Positions 8,978 to 18,691 are shown, numbered from the stretch's first letter. The stretch is DNA of 64,000 nucleotides from an uncultured Marvinbryantia sp. (GCF_905201705.1 NZ_CAJKOX010000013.1:1-64000); one strand, 5' to 3'. The notes: generated by a model from the sequence alone, not told the origin. Made by a program: numbers and translations.

Positions 8978-9799
8978 TTATCCCTTCGCCGCTCCTGACA
9001 GACTAAAGCCCTTAGACATATAGTTCTGTGAGAGAACGTACAATAAAATAGAAGGCAGTGTATAAATAATGGAATATGCTGCCAGCGGACCATAGTCAAT
9101 CAGTCCATACTGTCCGAAGAACTGATACAGTTTCACAGATGCCGGCAATTTATCAATGGAACTGAGCAAAATAAACGGAACGAAAAAGTTGCCCCAGCTC
9201 TTAGAAAATGTGTAGATAAATACCGTGCAGATTCCCGGAAACATCAATGGGAGAACAACTTTTGTAATAGATTTCATTGTTGTTGCTCCATCAACCCTCG
9301 CAGCCTCCTCCAATTCTGCCGGAACTGCATCCATAAAGTTCTTCATCAGCCAGATCCCATATGGAAGCGAGGAAGCTGCCAGATACAAAATGACGCCCCA
9401 GAGACTGTCCAGCATGCCAAGGTTCAGATACATTTTGTACACCGGTACGATAACGGCAATCATTGGAAGCGCTGTCATAAACAGAATCACATTCATAAAC
9501 ACCTTTTTATAGCTCAGACGGTATCTTGAAAGCGGATATGCCGCTAATGCCGCCAGAACCACTACCAGAAAGGATTCTGCAAAAGAAATAATAAAGCCAA
9601 TACCGTATGCTCTTAAATTATCCGTATTGGTAATAACACTTATATAATTTCCCAGTGTTACAGATGCCGGAATTTTCAATGCATCACTCGCATTTGGGTC
9701 AAATGAGGCAATTACGAGCCAGACCAGCGGAAGCAGGAAGGTAAGCGCCATAAAAGATAAAACAATATAATGTAATCGGTTCACTCTTGTTTTGTCCAT
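8978..9799 (-). CDS. Carbohydrate ABC transporter permease, MalG type
   Basis: Inner permease subunit of a CUT1-type sugar ABC importer, about six membrane segments. The cytoplasmic EAA loop EEAARVDGATTMKSI near the middle binds the ATPase. The ATG at 9799 (MDKTRVNRL) is preferred over the longer frame because an AGGAGG lies 7 bases upstream and the extension would overlap the preceding gene by 56 bases. No ATPase gene lies in the operon, so a shared MsmK-type ATPase elsewhere is expected. Confidence 0.9.
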   Translation of the reverse strand: MDKTRVNRLHYIVLSFMALTFLLPLVWLVIASFDPNASDALKIPASVTLGNYISVITNTDNLRAYGIGFIISFAESFLVVVLAALAAYPLSRYRLSYKKVFMNVILFMTALPMIAVIVPVYKMYLNLGMLDSLWGVILYLAASSLPYGIWLMKNFMDAVPAELEEAARVDGATTMKSITKVVLPLMFPGICTVFIYTFSKSWGNFFVPFILLSSIDKLPASVKLYQFFGQYGLIDYGPLAAYSIIYTLPSILLYVLSQNYMSKGFSLSGAAKG

Positions 9800-9809
9800 A
9801 ATATCCCTC

Positions 9810-10694
9810 CTAATCTTCCGTACGCAGCAGCTTTGTATAAATAATACTGCAGATAACGCCAACAAACAGAATCAGCATACCAATCGCGGTACCGAATCCA
9901 AGCTGCATACCTTTTAAGCCCTGATTATACATATAAATCGGCAGCGTCGTTGTTTTATTTGCCGGACCGCCTCCGGTCATCGCATAAATCAGACCGTATA
10001 CTCCCAGGGTAGAAAGTGTATTCAACATGATATTCGTAGCAATCGTATCCTTGATACATGGTATTGTGATGAATCCAAGTACCTGAAGCCGGTTCGCACC
10101 ATCCACTCTTGCAGCTTCTTCAATATCACCAGAAACATTATCCAGCGCAGACTGGAAATTCAGCATAGAAAATGCCATGCCATGCCAGACATTGGCAATA
10201 ATAACGGAGAGCATCGGATGCTCATATAACCACGAAATATTTCGGATTCCAACTACTCCGAGAACCGCATTCAACGTCCCGTTCTCTTTAAAAAACGCCA
10301 TAAAGCACAATGACACAACGATTTCCGGCATAACCCATCCGACAAGGAAACATGGTCCGACAACACTCCGGAAAGCTCTTGATTTCTGTTTCATAAAATA
10401 AGCAATCAGAAATCCCAGTATCGTCTGTCCCGCCAGACTTCCCACCAGAAAAATCAGCGTATTTTTAATACTGGTAATTGTACTGGGGTCTGTAAACATT
10501 CTTTTATAGTTTGCCAATCCAACAAATTGCAGGTTCTGGGCGTTTGACCCGCTCAGTGCAAGATTCGTAAATGAATAATAGATTGTCAGTATGATCGGAA
10601 TCACAAAGAAGCATAACAGCACAATGACGGCCGGAAGCAATAAAACGGATTTCTTCAATTCATCGACAATCCCTGATTTTTGTTTCACAAGCAT
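9810..10694 (-). CDS. Carbohydrate ABC transporter permease, MalF type
   Basis: Partner permease of the same CUT1 importer, 294 aa, about six membrane segments starting near residue 14. The EAA motif reads EEAARVDGANRLQVL. It lies 10 bases upstream of the MalG-type gene and 67 bases downstream of the solute-binding protein gene, with an internal terminator-like hairpin between them. Confidence 0.9.
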   Translation of the reverse strand: MLVKQKSGIVDELKKSVLLLPAVIVLLCFFVIPIILTIYYSFTNLALSGSNAQNLQFVGLANYKRMFTDPSTITSIKNTLIFLVGSLAGQTILGFLIAYFMKQKSRAFRSVVGPCFLVGWVMPEIVVSLCFMAFFKENGTLNAVLGVVGIRNISWLYEHPMLSVIIANVWHGMAFSMLNFQSALDNVSGDIEEAARVDGANRLQVLGFITIPCIKDTIATNIMLNTLSTLGVYGLIYAMTGGGPANKTTTLPIYMYNQGLKGMQLGFGTAIGMLILFVGVICSIIYTKLLRTED

Positions 10695-10711
10695 AGTCCT
10701 TATCCTTTCAT

Positions 10712-10749
10712 AAAAAATGTGGAGGGCAGTCCGAAAACTGCCGCTCCAC
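10712..10749 (-). terminator. Intra-operon terminator/attenuator after the solute-binding protein gene
   Basis: On the minus strand GTGGAG-C-GGCAGT pairs with ACTGCC-CTCCAC, followed by ATTTTTTA. It sits 13 bases after the stop of the binding-protein gene and before the permeases. Such a partial terminator would give more binding protein than permease, as is common in ABC importer operons. Confidence 0.75.
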
Positions 10750-10761
10750 GCATAGACGAAC

Positions 10762-12111
10762 TTATTTTTCTACTACGTTTTCTTCTCCAACTGTACGTGT
10801 TACATCAGAAGCGTACTGAGCCATTGCATCTTCCGGTGTTCCGCCGGATACAACCGACTCAACCATAGATTGAATATAAGTTGTTACAACAGAATACTGT
10901 TCATTCTGTGGTCTGAAGAAAGCACCTTCCAGAAGCGCTGTACCTTCTGCCTTAAACGGCTGTGCATTGTATTCTTCATCTTCCGCTGCATCTGCTCTTG
11001 TAACGATGTTCCCCTGAGCGATCACAGATTGTGTATATACAGGCGGCTCCATCATTTCTTTAATGAAGGAAAACGCTGCATCTTTTTCATCAGAAGCTTC
11101 CGGTACAGAAAGTGTCCATCCACCGGACATTGTTACTGTCCCGCCTCCGTTCTGCTTCGGCATTGCTGCAAATCCCATAATGCTCTGATAATCTGCCCAC
11201 GGAGCAGCGCCATTCTCTGTCCAGTTCGAGCTGATCCATGCACCGTCCATCAGGATTGCAAGTTTCTGCTGCGGAAGATATTCTCTTCTTGCTGTATTGG
11301 TAGCCTGTCCGTTCAGTACCAGTGAAAGTGATGGTCCATAGCCGTTTGTATAAATATCGCTGATGAACTGAAGGACATCCTGAATCGCCTGGCTCTTTAC
11401 AATCCATTTTCCGTCATCATCAACCAGCTTTTCTCCTGTTCCGTAAAGCAGCATCTCATAGGTCTGCATGGAAGTTGCCTCTCCTGTTGCAACACCGGAA
11501 TTGCACCAGAAAGGAATCACATCCGGAACATTTTCCTTAATTGCAGCGCATGCATCCAGAATATCCTGCCAGTTCTCCGGCTGCCACTCTTCCGGGAGCC
11601 CCGCCTGCTTAAAGATTTCCTTATTGTACCAAATACCTCTTGTATCGGTGCAGAACGGTACGCCATATACAGAGCCATCTGCTGCAATAGAACCTGCTTT
11701 CATTGAATCATAATAAGTGCCGTCGTTCCACGCTTCATAATCTGCAAGATAAGAATCCAGATTTGCGAGGTATCCTGCACTTACATCATTTGGAAGCTGG
11801 AAAGTATCTTCAAATACAACATCCGGGCAGGTATTTGCGTCTGCAAGCTGCAAAGCTACCTTTGTGTAATAATCCGACTCGGAACCTGTAATCGGAGCAA
11901 TCTCCAGTTCATACTGATCTTTCAGCTCCCAGTTCTCGTATGTACTGTTAATCCATACATACCACGGATGATTCTCCCCCTGTCCGTCATCCTTAAAAGT
12001 CACTGTCAGTTTCTGTTTTTCGCCTTCTGCTGAAACAGTAACAGAAACGGCCGCAAATATGCCGGAAACCATTGCTGTTGTCAGAAGGGCACTCATTAAT
12101 TTACGTTTCAT
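10762..12111 (-). CDS. Extracellular sugar-binding protein of ABC importer
   Basis: A 449-residue family 1-type solute-binding protein, first gene of the mannoside-type transport operon. A signal peptide (residues 1 to about 28, ending TVSAEG) is visible. It lacks the usual lipobox Cys of Gram-positive binding proteins, so either the protein is retained another way or the signal stays as an anchor. The block WYNKEIFKQAGLPEEWQPENW is typical of the family. The ligand is probably an oligosaccharide, inferred from the downstream GH38. Expression is likely controlled by the adjacent two-component system acting at 12179-12209. Confidence 0.9.
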   Translation of the reverse strand: MKRKLMSALLTTAMVSGIFAAVSVTVSAEGEKQKLTVTFKDDGQGENHPWYVWINSTYENWELKDQYELEIAPITGSESDYYTKVALQLADANTCPDVVFEDTFQLPNDVSAGYLANLDSYLADYEAWNDGTYYDSMKAGSIAADGSVYGVPFCTDTRGIWYNKEIFKQAGLPEEWQPENWQDILDACAAIKENVPDVIPFWCNSGVATGEATSMQTYEMLLYGTGEKLVDDDGKWIVKSQAIQDVLQFISDIYTNGYGPSLSLVLNGQATNTARREYLPQQKLAILMDGAWISSNWTENGAAPWADYQSIMGFAAMPKQNGGGTVTMSGGWTLSVPEASDEKDAAFSFIKEMMEPPVYTQSVIAQGNIVTRADAAEDEEYNAQPFKAEGTALLEGAFFRPQNEQYSVVTTYIQSMVESVVSGGTPEDAMAQYASDVTRTVGEENVVEK

Positions 12112-12145
12112 AATCTCTCTTCTCCTTTGTTTTTATGGTGACATC

Positions 12146-12174
12146 ATTGTAGCAAAACTGTATCCTGTCTGTAT
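12146..12174 (-). promoter_or_regulatory. Promoter of the sugar transport operon (weak -35)
   Basis: A good extended -10 TGCTACAAT (TACAAT at 12151-12146) has only ATACAG at the -35 position (12174-12169, 17-base spacer). A poor -35 with direct repeats directly upstream is what an activator-dependent promoter looks like. Confidence 0.55.
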
Positions 12175-12178
12175 ATTC

Positions 12179-12209
12179 TACTATTTTAAAAAAAGGATAC
12201 TATTTTAAA
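12179..12209 (-). promoter_or_regulatory. Direct repeats, candidate activator site
   Basis: Two identical 12-mers, TTTAAAATAGTA on the minus strand (12190-12179 and 12209-12198), are spaced 19 bases apart and sit immediately upstream of the -35 of the transport operon. AraC-type regulators bind direct repeats at such positions. The obvious candidate is the YesN-type response regulator encoded at 13455-14969. Confidence 0.5.
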
Positions 12210-12210
12210 C

Positions 12211-13458
12211 TCAACGCATAATTGCAACACGCACATCATCCTGAAGACCGGAAAGAAGACTGTCTGCATTCACATTCCGCTTAACCAGAATATTATACTG
12301 GTAAGCTGCCAGAATGCTGCTGACTTCAAACCAATTAGAATTACTTCCCGGAACACTTCCTTTTTCTCTGAATATATCATCCAGAATCTGTACATCATCT
12401 GAAAGTGAAATTTCTGCTTCCGACAAATATAATGGCAGAGTACCGGTTTTTTCTATAATTTCTCTGCGGTTATTCTCTTCAAATAAGAACTGCAGAAAAT
12501 CGGAAGCCTGTGTGCCGGCAGTTTTTAAAATACCAATTGCATTCCCGGTTACAGCATGTCCGGTTTTTACACCTTCCGGTATAGGATAAATGCGAAATTC
12601 TGTACTCTCCATTTTTGTTTCCAGACAGCCCCGGATACTAAGCGGAGCCAACAGCATCAGCATTTTTCTTTCAGCAAACTCATATGCGGCATCCGTTGGT
12701 GTGCAATTAACCACATTTTTATTTATACACCCGCGTTTCTTTAATATATCCAGTAATTCCAGCGTATTCTTTCCGCCTTCCGAATCCAGCGCATAATAAT
12801 TTCCGTCAAAAGTATATAGTATGGCATCGAATAAATCGGCTGCATCCCCTGTCCTTTTCACGCCAAACCCCAGACCGGATATTCCTGTCTCGCCTGTTTT
12901 TTCGCAGATATCCAGCAGTTCTTCCCAGGTCTGCGGATATGCGCTTTGTTTTCTTTCAAAATAGACTGTATTACAGAACAATACATATGGATCCAGTGTA
13001 AATGGAATTCCATAATATTTGCCCTCATCACTGAACTCTTTCCATAATTCCGGATACAGCAGGGTTTCCCGAAACTCCTGGTCAGCAAGCGCTTCCGGAA
13101 CCTCCTGCAGCACTTCCATATCCATCAGTCCGGTCACTTCTCTATTACTGCATATCACAAGGTCAAGCTGTTTTCCTGCATCCACGCTGAGACAAACTTC
13201 TTTTTTCAGATTTTCACGGTCAATCCATTGAAACTGCACATCTACTCCATCACATTGCCGCTCATATTGCTCTGCAATACTATTTAACAGCTCCTGTTCG
13301 CTCTTCATCTCATAAGATGCAAGTATCCGGATAACGCTTGTACTATTTTCTGTTCGTTCGTACCGATTGCCGTTCCCGCTCTGAAAGGTCAGATATACAA
13401 GAATAAGAGCCGCAAGCAGCCCCGATATCAGCAGAAAAAAGATTCCCTTTATTTTCAC
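12211..13458 (-). CDS. Membrane-anchored solute-binding-like protein, probable co-sensor
   Basis: A 415-residue protein with one N-terminal membrane segment (about residues 4-24) and an extracellular family 1-like solute-binding fold, including PYVLFCNTVYFERK and PQTWEELLDICEKTG. The GTG at 13458 overlaps the stop of the response regulator (GTGA) and has AGGAGG 10 bases upstream. It is the third gene of the kinase-regulator operon and not part of the transporter operon. By analogy with XylFII of the LytS/YesN xylose system it may present bound sugar to the kinase. Alternatively it is a second binding protein for the importer. Confidence 0.75.
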   Translation of the reverse strand: MKIKGIFFLLISGLLAALILVYLTFQSGNGNRYERTENSTSVIRILASYEMKSEQELLNSIAEQYERQCDGVDVQFQWIDRENLKKEVCLSVDAGKQLDLVICSNREVTGLMDMEVLQEVPEALADQEFRETLLYPELWKEFSDEGKYYGIPFTLDPYVLFCNTVYFERKQSAYPQTWEELLDICEKTGETGISGLGFGVKRTGDAADLFDAILYTFDGNYYALDSEGGKNTLELLDILKKRGCINKNVVNCTPTDAAYEFAERKMLMLLAPLSIRGCLETKMESTEFRIYPIPEGVKTGHAVTGNAIGILKTAGTQASDFLQFLFEENNRREIIEKTGTLPLYLSEAEISLSDDVQILDDIFREKGSVPGSNSNWFEVSSILAAYQYNILVKRNVNADSLLSGLQDDVRVAIMR

Positions 13459-14969
13459 GTTTTGTATTCCCTCCTGTATTCCGACGGTGTCACTCCACAT
13501 AATTTTTTAAATATCTTTACAAAATATTTTTGATCGTGAAATCCAACCGCTTCTGCCACTTCGTATACCTTACAGTTTTCCGTAAGCAACATGCGCTTCG
13601 CAATACTGATCCGGAAATTCTGAAGAAAGTGGCTGAAATTAATTCCAGTCTCATTATAAAAAATTTTACTGAGGTATTCCGGCGTCACGCGACAGATTCT
13701 TGCCAGATCAGAAAGCGCGATTTCTTCGCTGTAGTGCTCTCTTATATACGAAATCGCATTCATAACAATTCCATTTTCAACCTCAAGCTCCTGTTTTTGT
13801 TCCCGCACAATAGTATGGAAAAACTTTTCCAGCTGATAACGCACTTCTCCTCTTGTCTCGCTGGAAATCACCGCTTCCACAAAATATTTAATATTCTCTT
13901 CCTGCGCAAAATACTCTTTCATCTCTTTTGCTACATGCAGGACATTGGCAATCAGACGGATCGCATACTCCTTCATTACATCTGGTTCCGCCTCACTGTT
14001 AATGATTTCTTCGATAAAACTTTTTCCAAATACATCTATTTTCTCCCGGTGACCGCTCCTCATTTCCCGGATAATTACGTTTTCCAGACTCTGCGGATAT
14101 GCCAGTTCACTGTATTTAACAGACTCCACGCTTTCCCGGTCGATAATTGTGTGCTCCGGCAGAGAAAACGCAAAGGGCCGCATTTCATTCATGCATGCCA
14201 CAGCGTCTACCAGGCTTTTGATCCCATAAATGCGCTGATATACACATGTACAACCCCCGATTTCTTCCAGCTCCGGAAGTACCCGCATAGAAAATCTGTT
14301 TTTCAGACTTTTGTTTTTTTCAGTACCAACAATTAGCGCCATAATCTGTTTTTCACCCGGGATCTGAAAAATATGCGCATTTTCAATACATAAGCTTCTC
14401 ATCAATTCTTCCAGGCACCGCCCATACTCTTTGATATGCTCTGCAAAAATCTTACGGGGCGATATCAAAAACAGTGTAATTTCTGTTTTTTCATTTACAT
14501 GAAGGCGTTCACTCAACAACTGCTCATCTGTCGCCTTCTCTCCTTTATTCGCGAGATAATTCGCCAGCAGCTGCTCTACCGACACATGTGAACTGCGAAT
14601 ATTAGAAATACGGGCCTCAACCGCATCCAGATTTTTTAAAAATTCTTCCGCATCCAGCGGCTTCAATAAATAATCCAACACCTGAAATTTCAGCGCTCTT
14701 CTTGCATATTCAAAATCTGAATAACCTGTCAGTAAAATGGTATTTACCTGCAATTTTTCTTTATGAAGTTTTTCCAGCATTTCAAGACCGTCCAACACCG
14801 GCATTTTTATATCGCTGATCAGCAAGTCCGGTTTCTCTCTTCTGACAATCTCATACCCTTCTTCCCCATTTTCCGCAACCCCTACAACTTTATGTGCCGT
14901 ATACTGCTGAATCATATGAAGAATCCCATTTCTTGTTTTCTTTTCATCCTCTGCCAGAACAATTCTCAT
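13455..14969 (-). CDS. AraC-type response regulator (YesN family)
   Basis: A 504-residue response regulator. It has an N-terminal receiver with phospho-acceptor Asp53 in LLISDIKMPVLDG, a long middle region with a coiled or sensory character, and a C-terminal AraC double helix-turn-helix (about residues 400-504: SDLARICRVTPEYLSKIF, then AEAVGFHDQKYFVKIFKKLCG). It starts 16 bases after the kinase gene. It most likely activates the transport operon at 12111 when phosphorylated by that kinase. Confidence 0.92.
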   Translation of the reverse strand: MRIVLAEDEKKTRNGILHMIQQYTAHKVVGVAENGEEGYEIVRREKPDLLISDIKMPVLDGLEMLEKLHKEKLQVNTILLTGYSDFEYARRALKFQVLDYLLKPLDAEEFLKNLDAVEARISNIRSSHVSVEQLLANYLANKGEKATDEQLLSERLHVNEKTEITLFLISPRKIFAEHIKEYGRCLEELMRSLCIENAHIFQIPGEKQIMALIVGTEKNKSLKNRFSMRVLPELEEIGGCTCVYQRIYGIKSLVDAVACMNEMRPFAFSLPEHTIIDRESVESVKYSELAYPQSLENVIIREMRSGHREKIDVFGKSFIEEIINSEAEPDVMKEYAIRLIANVLHVAKEMKEYFAQEENIKYFVEAVISSETRGEVRYQLEKFFHTIVREQKQELEVENGIVMNAISYIREHYSEEIALSDLARICRVTPEYLSKIFYNETGINFSHFLQNFRISIAKRMLLTENCKVYEVAEAVGFHDQKYFVKIFKKLCGVTPSEYRREYKT

Positions 14970-14985
14970 AACTTTACTTTTCCTC

Positions 14986-16815
14986 CTACTCTGCCGGGAT
15001 TATAATCTGTATGGATGTCCCTGCTTCATCAGAACAAAATCGGATATCCCCCTGTTCACCATAGTACAGTTTCACTCTCGTAATCACATTCCGAATGCCG
15101 ATACTTGTTTCGATTTTATCCTTTCGGTAATCATAATGATTCAATTTTTCAATCTGCTCTTCGTCCATTCCGACACCATTGTCGCTGACCTCAATGAAAA
15201 CTTTCCCTTCTTCCAGATACTGCACTGCTATTCTGATTTCTCCCTGATGATCCAAACCGGAAAAGCCATGAATAATCGCATTTTCTACCAGCGGCTGCAG
15301 TAAAAGTTTATGTATTCTGTGCCCGAGTGCACGTTCCTCCAGATCCATTGTACAGTCAAAGCTATACTCAAAACGCTGTTGCTGCAAATAAATATATTTT
15401 TTCAAATATTCCAGTTCCGTTTCTATAGACACAATTTCGTTGCTGTTATAAATTGTATACCGCAGTATTTGCGCCAGCTTTGTCACCATCTGACTGATCT
15501 GGAACTGCTGTTCTTCAATTGCAAGCCAGTTAATTGTATCCAGCGTATTATAAAGAAAATGAGGATTGATCTGCGCCTCCAGAGAACGGATCTCTGCATT
15601 TTTCTCCCGCACAAGAGATTCCCGCTCCTGCTCATTCGATTTCTTAATCTCTGAAAGCATCACATTAAAATGCTGTGATATTTTCGAAAACTCATCATTT
15701 CCCTCTATTTCGATCTTACTGTCCAAATTACCCCTGTTCGCCTCGTTCATCGCATTTAATATTTTCTTTACGGATTTATCTATATCAATCGACATGTAAA
15801 ACACAAGCACAAAACAGATGACGCCCACCAGCGCCGCAACCAGACATATCATAATTAACAAATACCGCAATCTTTGCAGTGAATAATCCAGATCCTGAAT
15901 ATTAACGATATAGAACTCTCCGTCCAAAATGCTTACCGCATTCGTATCCAGATTTCTGGCATGGAAATACGATATTCCCTCTGCAAACAACGATGCCTGA
16001 TGTTCAAGCTCATCCAGACTCTCCTTGTCCAGCGGTTCCGTAAGTGGCTCTCCAAAAATATTAACTCCGCTATATCCCTCCTGGTAAATAGATACGATAT
16101 TTCCGTAACTGTCTACTACGAAAGAGAGATTATTTTCTTCCATCCCCTGGCTGTATGCTTTTCGGAATTTACTTTCGTCAATACACAGAAGCACACACCC
16201 AACTGCCCCTTTTTCATAGTTATTAAAATCTGTTAGCTGATGCGCGATATAAAAAAAGGAGTGCGTACCATACCGGCTGTCCTCCCTGGTCAGCAATCCG
16301 GAGTATACACTGTCCTTCTGTTCCATTGCCTGTTTTGCCAGCGTATGATGAAGCGTCTCATCATCAAAGCACAGGCTTTCCTGCCCGGAATGTGTAATAT
16401 TATCATAAAAGCATTCATCTCCGTATTTTCCCACAAGTGCAATCCCGAGAATATCATCATTCAAATAAATCAGGTCCTGCATCTTGCTGCCCAGGGAGTG
16501 CATTGACAAATAATATTCTTCTCCATCCCACGAATTAATAATATCTAAATCCTCCACATAGGAAGTGTTTGTATATATTTCCTGTATAATACTATCATAT
16601 CGTTCAAACGCAGCCTGGATGCTTCCTGCACTTTGTCCAAGATTTTCATCAATCAATTCCCTTGCCTGTTCTGTAATAATTGTTGCACTTAAGTGGTATG
16701 CAATCAACAAAATCATTCCGATCTGCAGCAAAGAAATAGACAACAAAATGGCAAGTATCTTTTTGGCCAGTTCCATAGACCGGTATCTTGCAATTAATCT
16801 TTTTTTCAAATTCAT
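14986..16815 (-). CDS. Sensor histidine kinase (YesM family)
   Basis: A 609-residue membrane kinase with two transmembrane segments (about 22-42 and 320-345) flanking an extracellular sensor domain, then a HAMP-like linker. The His_kinase box is INPHFLYNTLDTINWLA with the phospho-accepting His, and the ATPase domain carries LLQPLVENAIIHG and DNGVGMDE. It is first in the operon with its AraC-type regulator and the membrane-anchored binding-like protein. A strong promoter lies at 16947-16975, giving a leader of about 125 bases with two hairpins. Confidence 0.92.
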   Translation of the reverse strand: MNLKKRLIARYRSMELAKKILAILLSISLLQIGMILLIAYHLSATIITEQARELIDENLGQSAGSIQAAFERYDSIIQEIYTNTSYVEDLDIINSWDGEEYYLSMHSLGSKMQDLIYLNDDILGIALVGKYGDECFYDNITHSGQESLCFDDETLHHTLAKQAMEQKDSVYSGLLTREDSRYGTHSFFYIAHQLTDFNNYEKGAVGCVLLCIDESKFRKAYSQGMEENNLSFVVDSYGNIVSIYQEGYSGVNIFGEPLTEPLDKESLDELEHQASLFAEGISYFHARNLDTNAVSILDGEFYIVNIQDLDYSLQRLRYLLIMICLVAALVGVICFVLVFYMSIDIDKSVKKILNAMNEANRGNLDSKIEIEGNDEFSKISQHFNVMLSEIKKSNEQERESLVREKNAEIRSLEAQINPHFLYNTLDTINWLAIEEQQFQISQMVTKLAQILRYTIYNSNEIVSIETELEYLKKYIYLQQQRFEYSFDCTMDLEERALGHRIHKLLLQPLVENAIIHGFSGLDHQGEIRIAVQYLEEGKVFIEVSDNGVGMDEEQIEKLNHYDYRKDKIETSIGIRNVITRVKLYYGEQGDIRFCSDEAGTSIQIIIPAE

Positions 16816-16856
16816 ACCTACACCTTATCTATCATTTGATGTTGACGTATAGAATC

Positions 16857-16920
16857 AGCCCTCGTCTTGCGACGAGGGCTACTTCTTCCGGGATTTCTTT
16901 TTAAGGTGCTACCCTGCACC
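16857..16920 (-). other. Structured 5' leader of the kinase operon
   Basis: Between promoter and ATG the minus-strand RNA can form a short hairpin GGTGC/GCACC (16920-16905) and a perfect 10-bp stem AGCCCTCGTC/GACGAGGGCT closed by a GCAA tetraloop (16880-16857). No U-tract follows the second stem, so it is not a plain terminator. I do not recognise a riboswitch class. Confidence 0.45.
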
Positions 16921-16946
16921 ATATCTTCATCTTTCGACTCACTTTC

Positions 16947-16975
16947 ATTATATGTGAAATCAGCAAAAACCGCAA
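16947..16975 (-). promoter_or_regulatory. Promoter of the YesM/YesN sensory operon
   Basis: Minus strand TTGCGG (16975-16970), a 17-base spacer and a consensus TATAAT (16952-16947). Confidence 0.75.
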
Positions 16976-16993
16976 GACAATCTCCAAAAATTT

Positions 16994-18691
16994 TTATTCA
17001 GCCTCATTCGCAAGTATGACCCGGCAGCGCTTTTTATAGCAGGCAATTCCATATTTTAAGATATGCTCTGCGCCTTCTTCCCTAAGCGCTTCTTCATACC
17101 GGTTCGCTTCTATCTGTTCGAGTGCTTCCCGGCAGCCCTCCTCCAGCCTGCCGTTTTGGGCGTATTTTACTTCAATTACAATGCCCAGCTCTTCCTCGTC
17201 CATGTAAAGCAGAATATCGCTGTAGCCGTCTCCCGCTTCCCGGTTTGAGGATACAATCCAGGCATGATAGCTGCCAAGGATTCCAAGTAAAATACCATGA
17301 TAGAAGTTTTCTTTTAATTGCTTTTTTACGAAGGTATCGCGGATGCTGATTGTCTTTTTTAAGAACTGCGAAAACTGCTTTTCCACTTCTTCCGCATTTC
17401 CTTCCTGCAGCGCACGGCAGAAATCGTCCACCGTCTCCCTGTTTTTCCGGATATCCTCTTTAAAAAGCGTCATAATCTGTTCTGTAAAGATTTCACGGAT
17501 TTCCATATTGGGAATGGCAAGGCTGAAAAGCTTCTTTTCCGGTTTTCCCCTCTGGGTAAGATATCCTGTCGTAAAGAGGACGCTCCACAGATTCTCAATC
17601 GAGCTGTACATATCCTGATAGGTCAGCTCCTGATGAATCTCCTTTTTGATTGTCTCTCCGGCAATCAGCCGTTCAATCTCCTGCTTTGTCGGTTCCATAT
17701 CCGCCTGCTGGATGAATCGCTTTACCGCATCATTGCTGCTGGTATTTGACCAGTAATTCTGAGGCTGCGCCTCAGAATCCGCCCTCAGCGAATCACAATA
17801 ATTGAGCACATCCCAAGGGCAATATACGCCCACATCTCCGAACTGATATCCGTCATACCACTCTTTTGCCGCCTCATAGCTTCCGGATAATCCGTAATAG
17901 TCTAACAATTCCCTCACTTCTGCATCTGTGAACCCAAAATATTCATCAAACCGCACATCTGCTATGGACAGCACCCGCAGATTATTCAGCCCGGTAAAGA
18001 TACTTTCTTTTGAAATCCGCATACAGCCAGTCAGCACCGCGAACTGCAGATTTTCATTTGTTTTCAGCGTCTGTTCAAACAGATTGCGGATCAGCACTAT
18101 CATCTGCTCATAATATCCCTGGCTGAACGCTTTTGCCAGCGGAACATCATATTCATCGAGCAGAATTACCACTTTCTGACCGTAATGCTTTCTCAGCAGT
18201 CCCGATAATTCACGCAGACTTCCAAAAAGCGTTGCATCGTCCATTTTACGGCTCAAAAGATCTGAGAATTTCTCCTTATCGTACTGCGTAAGCCTGTCAC
18301 TTTCCAGAAGATACTGCATCCGGCTGGCTTCCTCATTAATCGTCCATACTGCCATAGCCCGCGCAGTTTCATAATTCCCCGCGTTAATTCCTTTTAAAGA
18401 TACGGAAATCACCGGAAATTTCCCCATATATTCCTCGCAGAGCGCTGTCGCCTCCGAAATTTTCAGTCCGTCAAAAATGGATTTATCCGTATTCAAATCG
18501 AAAAAATATTTCAGCATACTCATATTTAAAGATTTGCCAAATCTTCTCGGACGGGTAAAAAGATTCACCTTCGCCCAGTTTTCAAGCAGCTCCCGAATCA
18601 TTTCCGTTTTATCTACGTAGTAAAAGCCTTCCGTCCGGATTTCCTGAAAATCCTCAATCCCGATGGGGAGTTTCTTTTTCCTCATTTCCAT
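16994..18691 (-). CDS. AAA-ATPase-like protein with C-terminal PD-(D/E)XK nuclease-like domain
   Basis: A 565-residue protein of the family with N-terminal AAA-ATPase_like and C-terminal PDDEXK_9-type domains (Pfam PF09820 plus PF08011 by recollection). The nucleotide-binding loop is TRPRRFGKSLNMSML (about residues 46-60) and the Walker B is VVILLDEYDVPLAKA (about 173-187). The C-terminus reads YSDILLYMDEEELGIVIEVKY, with the D and ExK residues of a PD-(D/E)XK active site. The family is abundant in gut Clostridia and Bacteroidetes, and its role is unknown. The gene is alone under its own promoter and diverges from another ATPase/nuclease-like gene. Confidence 0.88.
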   Translation of the reverse strand: MEMRKKKLPIGIEDFQEIRTEGFYYVDKTEMIRELLENWAKVNLFTRPRRFGKSLNMSMLKYFFDLNTDKSIFDGLKISEATALCEEYMGKFPVISVSLKGINAGNYETARAMAVWTINEEASRMQYLLESDRLTQYDKEKFSDLLSRKMDDATLFGSLRELSGLLRKHYGQKVVILLDEYDVPLAKAFSQGYYEQMIVLIRNLFEQTLKTNENLQFAVLTGCMRISKESIFTGLNNLRVLSIADVRFDEYFGFTDAEVRELLDYYGLSGSYEAAKEWYDGYQFGDVGVYCPWDVLNYCDSLRADSEAQPQNYWSNTSSNDAVKRFIQQADMEPTKQEIERLIAGETIKKEIHQELTYQDMYSSIENLWSVLFTTGYLTQRGKPEKKLFSLAIPNMEIREIFTEQIMTLFKEDIRKNRETVDDFCRALQEGNAEEVEKQFSQFLKKTISIRDTFVKKQLKENFYHGILLGILGSYHAWIVSSNREAGDGYSDILLYMDEEELGIVIEVKYAQNGRLEEGCREALEQIEANRYEEALREEGAEHILKYGIACYKKRCRVILANEAE

